Source: Paraconiothyrium sp. Pb-2020
Lineage: Eukaryota > Ascomycota > Dothideomycetes > Pleosporales > Didymosphaeriaceae
Direction of reading: 5' to 3'
Length of the DNA: 64,000 bases
Assembly (NCBI GenBank): GCA_022419385.1
Contig: JAJUBI010000002.1
Coordinates: 930,001-994,000, forward strand
Each line of letters opens with the position of its first letter. Position 1 is the stretch's first letter. Both the position numbers and the translations under genes were made by a program. Under the pieces are notes generated by a model that was not told where the DNA came from, searched no databases, and saw only the letters and a list, made by a program, of their open reading frames with translations. Below are positions 54,893-64,000 of the stretch, one piece after another.

Positions 54893-57532
54893 CTATAGTT
54901 GCTCGACGTCGTCATCATCAACCCACTCCCCCGGCGGTGGCGCCGGAATGCTAAAATCCTCCAAACTCCCCTGCCCCCACTGACTCTCGCCCACATCCTT
55001 CACCAGCACCGGACTACTCCATCCCTCCATCGTCACCCTAGCCGGACTCGGAAAACTACTCGGGATAAACAGAGGTGGCGGCTTGCTCGCCTCCGGACTG
55101 CTCATCACCATTTGCCTTAGCGACGTTGGCGTTGTAGTTGCACTCCTGTTCTGCCTTTGCGTTTTGGGCGTTGTAGTCGCACTGTTGTGCCGCTTATGAC
55201 GCTTAGGCGTCCTGCTGGTAGGCCTCGTGAACATAGGCTCTTTCTTGACCTTAGGTTTCTTTGGCGTGGCTTTCGGCGATATCTGCGTAGGGTCCACGGT
55301 CGTAGCCTGGCTTATATGATTCGCCTCCGACTGCAGCTGCAGCTGGTGGTTTGAGGGGAAGGGGTGCGGTGTAGCTTGATAGCTGTAGTTTGATTCATGG
55401 GCCACGTGCATGCTCGAGGGAAAGGGACCAGCGCGGCGGAATTGCGAATAAGACTGGTATTCGGAGTGGAGCTGCTGCTCTGCTTGGCTGGAATGGGAGG
55501 GCGAGTGGTGGAGGCGGGTTGGAGGTGAGCGACTAACTTGGGTGGCGGATTGACAAGGTGCGGCGGGATTTTCGGCTGGTACGTTTAGGTCTTCGGATGG
55601 TTCGTCGTCGTTGAACATGGGGATCGTGGGCTGGGTTCTGAAATCCTCGACCGGTGAGGATCTGGGCTGCTTGGTTGGCGTTGAACGTTGCTGAACGGTG
55701 GTGGTGGCGGGTTCTTCTTCCTCTTCTGGAGTTCCGTCGTCAGCGAACATTGGAGTGGGTGGTTGTGTCCTGAAGTCCTCGACTGGTGGCGATGACGGAA
55801 GCTGCTGAACAGTGAGCGGCATAGTGAGGGTGTCGGCAACAGCACTAGTATGGTCGTTCGCGGTTAAGGTATCCCGCGGCTTCGGGGAGGAGAAAGGCAG
55901 TGGAGGTAGCTCCACGACATCTGAAGGTCGATCATCATCAGTGCTGGTAGATGCTGTGCGAGGCTGAGGCTGCTGACCAAGTCCCTGCGATTTCTCAGCA
56001 AGGTGGCGGGCTCTCAGGTCTCCCAACTCTTCAGACTCATCTCTAGCTGTCCACTCGGCGTCTTCCTCTGCATTGGCACATGCTCGGTCGATTTCGAGGA
56101 GCATAGCTTGGGTCTCTGCCCCAACGCTGACTCCGCCACTAACACGTTTATCAACATTGTGTAGAAGCGCTTGCATCTTATCGCCGACACCATAATCAGC
56201 ATCAGACTGCCCGTCACTATCGTCAAGGCCTTCAAGCTCATCCTCCGAGTCTGGTATCGTGCTTGTGAACTTCTTCAGTGCGGGTGGTGGTATGTGTTCT
56301 TGCGGGCCTGCTTGAAAAGTGACTTGCTTGCGCATTGAAGGTGACTCTGCTCCTCGCTTAGAAGGTGTCTCCGCTGTTTTAGGTGCATTCGCAGAACGCC
56401 TTTTTAACGGTTGTCGACCAGATCTTTGCGGGGTAATCTGAGTGGAAAGCATTGTCTCGGGTGGTGACTGTGAGGATGGTATTTCGAATACGCCGCGTTT
56501 CTCAGGCGTAGACAGAAGCCCAAACCGAGATTTAGAGGATGTCTTAGTTGGAGGTTTTCCAGCTGGGGTTCCTCGGTGACGAGTCGAAGATCGTAACGGT
56601 GTGCGTCTTGTTCTCCTAGCGGGTGACTCAATGAACTGGGTGGGGTGGTATTCATCTTCACCGCTGTCGTCATCGTCAACTGCAGGTTGGGGTGGCCCCT
56701 CGGCCGCGGGTAGAATTTCCTCTTCGACATGTTCGATCGGCGCGTGTTGTGTAGGAGCAGTGACTTCATCATCCCCAAAGATGAAGCTGCGATGAGCAGC
56801 GTCTACCTCTTCATCAGTCTCACTTGCTCCAACGTCCTCATCAGACTCGAACACTAGTGGAGTCATATGATGAACCATTTGTGTTAGAGTTCGCTGCTTC
56901 ACATCTTTTTTCGCGTCTTTCTTAGTACCGTTGCCGCCCCAACTTGTCCGTGGAGTCCGCTTTACTGGCTTAAATTCTGGTTCCATTGAGCCTGGCAGCG
57001 GTGACCGACCATCCACAATCTGTGTCATCGTAGATTGCCTGCGGAGACTCGGCTTTAGCACCTCTTCCTGCAGGGTACTATCGCTAAGTCCATCATCCTC
57101 GTCAGGCACAGTCGTCACCGGGGTAGCAGCTCGTCTACGCTTCATAGATCGTTGCGGCGTATCGACAGGCGCAACTTGCCTCACCCGCTTAGGCTTCGGT
57201 CGCACCGGCTCTTCGTCCTCTTCTTCCTTGACTAGCTCACGCATAACATCACTATTCCGCTTCTTGCCCCTCCTCTTGATGTGTGTTTCCTGCACATCCA
57301 CCTCCACATCCTCAACACTCTCCTCACCCTCATCATCCGAGTCCTGCACCGTCCCCCGCCGCCGCATCATCTCCGGCAGGAACTTCATCTGCTTCTTGCC
57401 GCTGTCATCGTGCGGATCCGGGCGACGAACTGTCTTCCGCCGGTGCGGGAAGTGTTGTTGATATGGAGCGGCTTTTTTCGAGTAATAGGCTTTGAAATTG
57501 GCGCTTTTGTTGCCGGAGCGCGTGTTTGGCAT
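54893..57532 (-). CDS. Large disordered nuclear-type protein, unknown
   Basis: 879 aa, single exon, start MPNTRSGNKSANFKAYYSKK. Highly charged, Ser/Thr/Pro-rich and almost free of predicted folded domains. It contains several basic nuclear-signal-like stretches (KRRGKKR, KPKRVRQ, SMKRRR, PKKPKVKKE) and many SP/TP sites. Visible repeats: TMTQIV and TLTQMV, two copies of PVEDFRTQP-x-x-PMF-x-DD about 50 residues apart, and SATTTP twice near the C terminus. One more regular segment lies at about residues 470-530 (GDKMQALLHNVDKRVSGG, AMLLEIDRACANAEEDAEW). No family is recognised; a chromatin or cell-cycle-regulated role is only a guess from composition. Convergent with the gene at 53108. The frame is intact over 2.6 kb. 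Confidence 0.7.
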   Translation of the reverse strand: MPNTRSGNKSANFKAYYSKKAAPYQQHFPHRRKTVRRPDPHDDSGKKQMKFLPEMMRRRGTVQDSDDEGEESVEDVEVDVQETHIKRRGKKRNSDVMRELVKEEEDEEPVRPKPKRVRQVAPVDTPQRSMKRRRAATPVTTVPDEDDGLSDSTLQEEVLKPSLRRQSTMTQIVDGRSPLPGSMEPEFKPVKRTPRTSWGGNGTKKDAKKDVKQRTLTQMVHHMTPLVFESDEDVGASETDEEVDAAHRSFIFGDDEVTAPTQHAPIEHVEEEILPAAEGPPQPAVDDDDSGEDEYHPTQFIESPARRTRRTPLRSSTRHRGTPAGKPPTKTSSKSRFGLLSTPEKRGVFEIPSSQSPPETMLSTQITPQRSGRQPLKRRSANAPKTAETPSKRGAESPSMRKQVTFQAGPQEHIPPPALKKFTSTIPDSEDELEGLDDSDGQSDADYGVGDKMQALLHNVDKRVSGGVSVGAETQAMLLEIDRACANAEEDAEWTARDESEELGDLRARHLAEKSQGLGQQPQPRTASTSTDDDRPSDVVELPPLPFSSPKPRDTLTANDHTSAVADTLTMPLTVQQLPSSPPVEDFRTQPPTPMFADDGTPEEEEEPATTTVQQRSTPTKQPRSSPVEDFRTQPTIPMFNDDEPSEDLNVPAENPAAPCQSATQVSRSPPTRLHHSPSHSSQAEQQLHSEYQSYSQFRRAGPFPSSMHVAHESNYSYQATPHPFPSNHQLQLQSEANHISQATTVDPTQISPKATPKKPKVKKEPMFTRPTSRTPKRHKRHNSATTTPKTQRQNRSATTTPTSLRQMVMSSPEASKPPPLFIPSSFPSPARVTMEGWSSPVLVKDVGESQWGQGSLEDFSIPAPPPGEWVDDDDVEQL

Positions 57533-57908
57533 TGTGGTCGAACTGAACGTACCCGTAGCCGTAGTCTACGGTATCTGGTTGGAGTAGATGATGGGTGCGC
57601 GTCGCGTAATAGACGCGTCGTCGGTAATGCGTCAGTGCGTCATCACCACTTTGGGACTTGATTCGGCAACAGAACGCTTTAGTCTATAAACTACATATGC
57701 TTGACTGGTAATTAAGATATGATTTCAAAAAAGATCAAATGCTCGTATTCGCACTAATATATACTCCTAAATTATTTTTCCGGATTGCAATTCGAAGTAA
57801 TTCGGAAGAATGTAGAAGCACCGTGGTTCGGTAGAAAGTACCCTGATATTTCAATAAGAGTATCGTGAATGTACATATTTCGTTACGACTATTTACACAA
57901 GTTGGGAA
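57533..57908. promoter_or_regulatory. AT-rich intergenic region
   Basis: 376 nt, noticeably AT-rich (for example actaatatatactcctaaa around 57750). It holds the promoter of the disordered-protein gene and the 3' end of RAD4. No gene. Confidence 0.45.
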
Positions 57909-60900
57909 TCACGTAGCGTCCATCAACCAATCCGGCTCAGCGTCTTCATCTTCCGGATCTTCAAGAGGTAGTGATCCCGCATCTGACGGCGAAGACGATA
58001 GCAATGCCGGCTCTGCGACTTTCGCCACAATCCCAGTCTCGTCAACGACAGACTGAGTGCCGTTCGCCTCAATCACAGTCAGCTCAGGCCTTTCCGGCTC
58101 TGTGTATACATCTGGCTTAACCTGCTGTGGCTCGACTTGTCGAGGAGGGAGCTCCACCTCGGGTTTCCCGACGTGTACATTCGGTAAGGATTCTCCGTCC
58201 AGACCAACGCGATCGTCTGGTTCCACGAAACCACCCCCATGTCCCGCATCGTGCGTCCATTTGTGTGCTCTTGGTGGCGGTGATTCGCGCAGAAATCCAC
58301 CACTGTCATCGTCGTCATCTTCCAGCACAAGATAGCTGCTCTGCCTTCTAGGTAGAAGTTGCTGTTGTGAAAGAATAGCACTGCCGAAATTCTCCGACTC
58401 TTCCCTTTGAAGCCCCCGCCTGCCATCTTCGGCGTCGTCTGGAACGAAGCCAGAACCCGGCTCCTCGTCATCCTCGCGATCAAAACTACCATCAAAGCCG
58501 CCAGCATAATCCTCAGGCTGAGGTGGAGGCTCGTAGTGTCGTGCAGGAGGATCCATAGAGTTACCTTCGTCCGGAAAGAAGCCGCCAGCAAATGCCTCTT
58601 CCTGCAATTGTCGGTCTTCCTGCTGTACTTCGTCGTTGATGTCGATATTTGGGTTTTCGCCACCATAATCGCGATTTATTCTCTGTACAATCTTGAGGCC
58701 AAGGAAGAAGCGCCTCCACAGACGCAAGGCTTCGGCTGTTCGGTTCTGCTCCTCAGCTAATTGCACGGCATACTGCAAGCCATCAATGACTGCTTCCACT
58801 GCTTCAGCATACTCCTGAGCAACTACTACACCTTGTACGACAGCTGTACCATGACGTCCTTTAAATTTGAACCCAGTAACTGCTTCAGCGTAGTCTCCGC
58901 CAACAATGCGAGCGGCTCTGGAAGCCAATTTGTGGCGTATATGACGACCACCAGGAGGACACATTGAGGGAACATAGAGATCCAGATTGCCATACGTATT
59001 CCTAGGAACGCGGCCACGAACCACTGGAGGCGGGATATAAAGTGTTGTCTGATACTCCGCGTAGAGCCCGACACCGATCTCGTCCTCTTGGTCTGGCATG
59101 TCCATATCTGGTCCAACGGATAGACGTCTGCCTTCCTCGGCTTCGCATGTTTTAGCGGTTGTTCACCATCTTGCACGTCTCGTCCCAGGCGGTACCATTT
59201 GTCGGCGCTTCGTACAAGAATGAACGTCCTTGCGACGATATATCGGCTCCATTTTCGATTGAAAGAAGAGCCCACGTTGACTTTGCCAGCTTGATTAAGA
59301 GGGTAGATCACTTCGTTATGCCGTAGATGCCGCTCAAGTACATACACCGGATTTCCTTGAAGTCTTGCACGTTCTTGGGATGCCTTCACCGCTACTTTCG
59401 AGCAAGTGCCGCATCTTCAACTTGATCTCGATCCAGAACATGCTTACGCTTCCAGAAGCCCATTAATTGACTCCACCAGCTTTCGCCACGTGGAGTACTT
59501 TCTACCCTGATTTTTCGTGTTTTGGCATTGTACGCTTTGGCATATCGCCTCGTCACATCTTTAGCAGTGTAATCATCGTCAAACGCGATGGCATAGGTCA
59601 AAGTGTTCTGTGCTGAATTCAGTGGAGGTTCCAGTTTTTCAGGCTGATTGATCGTGAACGTTGACAGAGGATCAACAGGTACCCATTTCTGATGTATGCT
59701 GTTAAAGACTTCTACCCAGTAGACAGGATATGCAGTGTGGTACTTCTTCCTCTGCTTAGGAGCAACACCGCCGCTGATCGCAGGGTGTCGCTCACCAAGA
59801 GCTCTTTCGAGACGCGACTTCGGTTTGCGCGAAGAAGCTGAGGCCTTTGGCTTTGGTGGACTAGGAATTTGCGTATTGTACGGGTCCAACGTGATGGTGT
59901 TCTTCTTCGGGTCTGATTTCTGCGGAGTACCGGGTTGCGCTGCTGAAGCGAAGGGGAGACACTGCAACGAGCAAACGAGCCGGGCTTCAAGTCCAAGACC
60001 ACGTATCAGAGCGCAGAAGAGTTGCGCGCCAACGTCTTGAGATCCTTCGAGTTTCGACGCAGCAGCACGGAAATCATCAAGATCCATGGGATCGTCAAGC
60101 TCGTTGAAATCAGAGGAAGGGCGGATCTCAGCGTCCGTGTCCGCCCACCGTGGCTTGCACATACCCTGTGCGGTCGCCGTGAAGCGCTTCGACCACAATA
60201 TCTTCAGGTCACCGATACCTGCTAAGAATTGTTTTGACGCTTGAAATTGCGACAGGTCAGGGTCAGGTACGAGGTTCGCAAGTACCTTAGCAGGCAGAAT
60301 GTTTCGCACAGTCGCCTGGACGATGCGGTCGTTGCACCAAGCATTCCGACGGTGAACATGGTACAGTAGACACATGATGTGCCATTTGTGTATGTCCAGC
60401 CTTTTCTTTTTATCCACAGCTGTTATCGCTCTTCTTCGGACCTGTCGCTTGGTCTTGCTTTCTTCGTCGTCTTGGCCTCCGATAATTATCGAGACGTCGC
60501 CTATGACGGGCTCATCATGGGCATCAGAGTCCACGCCATCTGCCAGAGCATCCTCCCATTCCATATCACTGTCGTCCGATTCGTCCGAGTCGACGATTGT
60601 TTGCCGCCTACGAGACGGACTTTGCGCGTCGTTACCCTCATCGTGTGCGCTTAGCGATGGTGATCCGACTAGAGGTGGCAATTTCTGTGACTGCGCTTGC
60701 GACGGAGCTTTAGACTCTGGTGTGGACGGCTCTCTCTGCGGTTGTACAGCAACGGGCACGGGTACCGTCCCAACATTATGCCGTGTCTTGCGCTTCTTCA
60801 GCGGGCGGGCCTCATCCGCTGCGGCTTCTGCCAGCAGGTCTTGATAGACACTAGGAACATCTTCGGCATCCTGCAATGCGCTTGTACGGCGGGTCGACCG

Positions 60901-60954
60901 TCGTGATGTGGAAGCGGCTGGTGCCTTGTGCAGTCCTCCACGCGCACGCGCCAT
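57909..60954 (-). CDS. RAD4: DNA repair protein Rad4/XPC, frame broken in BHD1-BHD2
   Basis: Rad4/XPC recognises helix-distorting lesions and starts global nucleotide excision repair. The ATG at 60954 (MARARGG) begins a disordered N terminus, then the transglutaminase-like domain (HIMCLLYHVHRRNAWCND, CALIRGLGLEARLVCSLQCLPF, YPVYWVEVFNSIHQKWVPVDP) in an open frame that stops at 59392. Downstream, conserved segments appear in order but in different frames: PKNVQDFK, NPVYVLERHLRHNEVIYP, EPIYRRKDVH, VRSADKWYRLGRDVQDGEQP and then, from 59105, DEIGVGLYAEYQTTLYIPPP, the BHD3 domain (GNLDLYVPSMCPPGGRHI, AVTGFKFKGRHGTAVVQG) and an acidic tail with repeated GGF motifs. No introns explain these shifts; four to six single-base changes would. 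As written, no full-length Rad4 can be made. Clustered consensus errors or real decay are both possible. Confidence 0.85.
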
Positions 60955-61885
60955 GTTCACCGAAAGGTATTGCGGTTCGGCGGGTGCAGCAGGATAGTGA
61001 GGGTGAGGCGCTTTGGAGGAGTATAGCGTGCGTCCATCAGTACTAAAGTCTTGAACGTCTCACTTCCACGCCTCAGTTAGCTAAAGACACCGCGATGCGA
61101 AAATAAACGTGTGAACGCAGAGGGGTGAAAGCGGGCTGGCTCCGGCTATGACGCAACAGCCACGTGGTCACGTGGTTTGTCGTTAGCGCGACGCCCTTCC
61201 TACAGTCCCGCCCTTTCCGGATCTGACGATTCCCATATTATCCCCAACCCATATCCGTCAATCAATCTTCAGTCTCTGACTTCCTTCAAATGGTAAACAC
61301 AGATGCCACCTGTCTCATATTTGACAGGACAGCGACGCCTGTGTTGCGTTACTCGAATCACGTCTGGTTCCTGGTCCGTCACATCGACCGGACAAAGTGA
61401 GTGACCATACGCTGGATTCTACGCGTTATAGCGTCCCACTTAATGTAGATGGCTTAGTAGTCTTCTACAGCTTGATAAACATTATAAATTATGGGGTGAC
61501 TTAAATCATAATGTCGCTGCCAAATCGAGATACGGCTTTCGGTATGTCACCGCTTGGAATGCTCGTAAGTGCATCGTCGAGTCTTCCGCCCAATCATTTT
61601 CAATGCAGAAGATGCCTTGCATTACATCCGCAAGGCTTCAGACGGATGCTACCCTAGCACCAGCCTGGGGTCGTACGTAGTCTGCAACATTAAGATCTTC
61701 AGTCCCACGCTGCCTCGAAGCAAAATTATGTTAGGAGAACACACACGGCAAGGTTATTCATGAAAAGTCAATTAAATATCTATTCCAGGTGATTACATTG
61801 ACCGATTGCGGGGGCTCTCTTATATCTCGCGCGGCACACGTATTAGTCGGACACGCTCTTCCCCTAATTGCTTCCTGCCTTCGCT
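60955..61885. promoter_or_regulatory. Divergent promoter region, RAD4 and copper ATPase
   Basis: 931 nt between divergent starts. It contains the tandem CACGTG pair at 61161-61174 and AT-rich stretches around 61480-61520. The boundary between the two promoters is not visible. No gene is supported. Confidence 0.5.
61161..61174. promoter_or_regulatory. Tandem palindromic E-boxes (CACGTG x2)
   Basis: CACGTG at 61161-61166 and again at 61169-61174, separated by two bases (CACGTGGTCACGTG). CACGTG is the core site of fungal bHLH factors such as Cbf1, Pho4 and SREBP-like proteins. It lies about 210 nt upstream of RAD4 and about 720 nt upstream of the ATPase start, so RAD4 is the nearer target. Function is inferred from the motif only. 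Confidence 0.5.
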
Positions 61886-64000
61886 ATGACTGCCGGTTGC
61901 TGCTCTTCAGGCAAGTGTAATGGTGCCTCAAATCAGGAAAGTGGTCCGCCTCGGGCTGAACAACAGCAACAAGTTACGGCAATATCTCCTCATAATTCTT
62001 TACAATCAACCATCCTTACAGAGAAATTTGCTAGTGACACTATCGAGGTACGTACACGCGTACACAAGCGGTATAGACTATGGCTATGCGTGGGCTGACT
62101 TTATTGCAGAAAATGAACTGTTGTGGACTCTCTCGTCGCTCCAATACCGAACCGAAAGACAATGAGAGGATCGATGAGAACCGAGCGCACGCCACACATC
62201 TGAGGCGTCCTACCGATACCAAGCGTATCGTGCTTACCATCGAAGGTCTCAAATGTGGATGTTGCGGTGACAGTGGGATCTCCCGTACACTCGATCAGAT
62301 TCCTGGCGTGGAGAACTACCAAGTAAATGTTGTTCTTGCCAGGGCCGAATTCGATCTAGATATTCGGACGACGACTGTCGGATTAGTCAGGAGGAAGCTC
62401 ATGGTGGCCACGGGATACACTTTCAAGCAGTATTTCCCTCCGGACGGGCAGGTCCTTGAGTTTGTTGTTGATGATCCAGCCGAAATAGATCAGGTATGTC
62501 AGAGTGTTACAGGGCCATGCACTGCTCGCTCTGAGGGAATATCGAATGGGTGTTGGATAGGCAATGGGGTCCAGTCGCCTATTCCGATAACTGTGTCTGC
62601 ACGCCTTCACTGACACGATTTCTCTTTCACAGGCAGGAAGACCTTACGGCGTAGACTTTATAGAACGAAACGGCAAGTCAACCTGGACTCCCCGCCTTTT
62701 CAGTGGACGCAATAGCGCCGTACCTCCAACCAGCCGAATACCCTCACCATCGCCGTCTCAAAAAGGGCCGACGTTTAGTCACGCCGGAGTATTATCAACA
62801 GATAAAAGAAAGACGGGACTGTTGAAACCACAACACACTGTACGTGTTCACTACAACTCAAGAAAAATCGGGGCCCGGGACGTTCTGCAATACTACGAGC
62901 AATACATACAAAAGGGAATCCGGCTCGCCCCACCTGCACCGCATCCTAGTCTTGCAGTCGGGTCGAAACAGACACAACGAGCTTGCTTGATATTCTCATC
63001 TGCTGCAGCTTTCTCTATCCCAGTAGTCGTTTTCGCATGGAGCCCAGTCGACCACAACAATCTCATGTACGCGCACCTTTGCCTAGGATTAGCAAGCGTC
63101 GTCCAAGCCATAGCAGTATGGGAATTCATACCTTGTGAGCCGGCTGCTGTATCGTGTGTCTCGAATTCCCATATACTAATAACTGTACAGGTGCTTGCCG
63201 AACCCTGATACATACTGGGACATTCGACATGGACTCTCTGATTGCGCTCCGTACTTGTGTGGCCTACATCTACAGTGTCATCTCATACACAAGAGAGATC
63301 AAAGGAAAGCCTCTCGAGACCGGATCATTTTTCGAAACATCTACCCTATTAGTTACTCTGATCCTTTTGGGGCGAGTCATCAGCGAATTTGCCCGCTCTA
63401 GGGCAGCAAAGTCGGTAAGTGTCCTTGTTCTTCAGAAAGTATCCCAAGTATTGCAGCTTTCCGCAGAAGTGCAGATCTGGACATTGTTAGCATGTCGTTT
63501 TCAGTACCAGTTGTCGGGTGTAACATTACCCCAGTAGCTTTACTGACCCCTTTTTCTTCAGGTATCGTTCCGTTCACTTCAAGTGGACGAGGCTCTCCTA
63601 GTACTGCCATCGTCATCGCCTAGCGACCCGAAAACCTGTCTCGTTGACGCTCGGCTACTACAGTACGGTGACCAATTAAAAGTTGTCCCTGAATCCAGGA
63701 TTGTTACCGACGGCATCGTCACATATGGCGGCTCGGAAGTGGACGAGTCCATGATTACGGGAGAAGCTCTACCAGTTGCCAAGGGTCGCGAGTCACCCGT
63801 GTATGCGGGAACAGTGAACGGGAGCGGCAACCTCATTGTAGCTCTAGAGAGGCTGCCACACGAAAACTCTGTCAGCAAGATCGCGACTCTGGTGGAGAGC
63901 GCGGGGCTCACTAAGCCGAAGGCTCAGGCACTTGCTGACCGCATTGCTTCGTTGTTTGTGCCAGCGATCACCCTCGTAGCGCTTTTGGTGTTCACCATAT
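61886..64000 (+). CDS. P1B-type heavy-metal (Cu) ATPase, CrpA/Pca1-like, 3'-truncated by window edge
   Basis: Exons: 61886-62047, 62110-62493, 62633-63134, 63191-63414, 63562 to the window end; introns 62, 139, 56 and 147 nt with GTACGT, GTATGT, GTGAGC and GTAAGT donors. Start MTAGCCSSGKC. Metal sites: a Cys-rich N terminus (GCCSSGKC), KMNCCG at the exon 2 start, and a heavy-metal-associated domain (LTIEGLKCGCCGDSGISRTL ... VNVVLARAEFDL) with a CxCC variant of CxxC. TM segments begin at ACLIFSSAAAFSIPVVVFAW and AHLCLGLASVVQAIAVWEF; then GTFDMDSLIALRTCVAYIYS and STLLVTLILLGRVI. The actuator domain contains the TGE motif (DESMITGEALPV). The CPC ion site and DKTG phosphorylation site lie beyond the window. 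This layout is that of fungal copper/cadmium exporters used in metal tolerance; Cu specificity is inferred. The frame is intact as far as visible. Confidence 0.88.

Noticed and set aside
59300..59400. Micro-introns to explain the RAD4 frame shifts
   Set aside because: The only GT-AG spans there are about 20 nt, well below the 47-nt minimum seen in this window, and they would remove conserved residues.

Overview
The window looks like nuclear DNA of a filamentous ascomycete (Pezizomycotina, possibly a dothideomycete; the class is inference). The signs are short spliceosomal introns (about 47-150 nt, GTRNGY donors, CTRAY-like branch sites) and a fungal gene set: NACHT protein, Zn2Cys6 regulator, GPI-anchored phospholipase B, Atg13, Rsc9, a Mi-2/Mit1 remodeler and a CrpA/Pca1-like copper ATPase. 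There are about 24 protein genes on both strands. I found no rRNA, tRNA, CRISPR array or intact transposon.

Layout. 1-2.6 kb: 3' part of a NACHT NTPase. 3.2-4.3 kb: RING protein. 5-8.6 kb: two tandem paralogous coiled-coil genes sharing a conserved N-terminal domain I do not recognise. 10-11.4 kb: unknown conserved gene whose frame continues past one TAA into a repeated Lys-rich tail. 12.3-13.2 kb: SDR with a frameshift. 14.6-20 kb: Mi-2/Mit1-like remodeler, divergent from a mitochondrial rRNA methyltransferase (20.3-21.7 kb). 23-24 kb: four-TM protein. 24.6-28.6 kb: Zn2Cys6 regulator and phospholipase B. 30.2-35.2 kb: IBTK/Btb3-type ankyrin-RCC1-BTB protein. 38.2-41 kb: ATG13. 42-45 kb: second SDR and two coiled-coil proteins. 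45.7-48.7 kb: DPH2 and a secreted Pro-rich protein. 49.5-52.8 kb: RSC9/ARID2-like subunit. 53-57.5 kb: two disordered proteins. 57.9-61 kb: RAD4/XPC. 61.9 kb to the end: 5' part of the copper ATPase.

Most genes are unrelated housekeeping loci; I see no biosynthetic cluster. The most unusual feature is a set of reading-frame breaks inside otherwise well conserved genes: an in-frame TAA (10588), an extra base in an SDR (12525), a missing base in the Mit1 helicase (about 16610), an in-frame TAG exactly before the RFX-type domain of RSC9 (50760), and four to six frame changes in about 300 nt of RAD4 (59100-59400). Elsewhere long ORFs are clean. Consensus error is the dull explanation. Real pseudogenization, readthrough, frameshifting or RNA editing remain possible and can be tested. 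The other novelty candidates are the tandem coiled-coil paralogs and a secreted protein built from one-exon-per-repeat modules.
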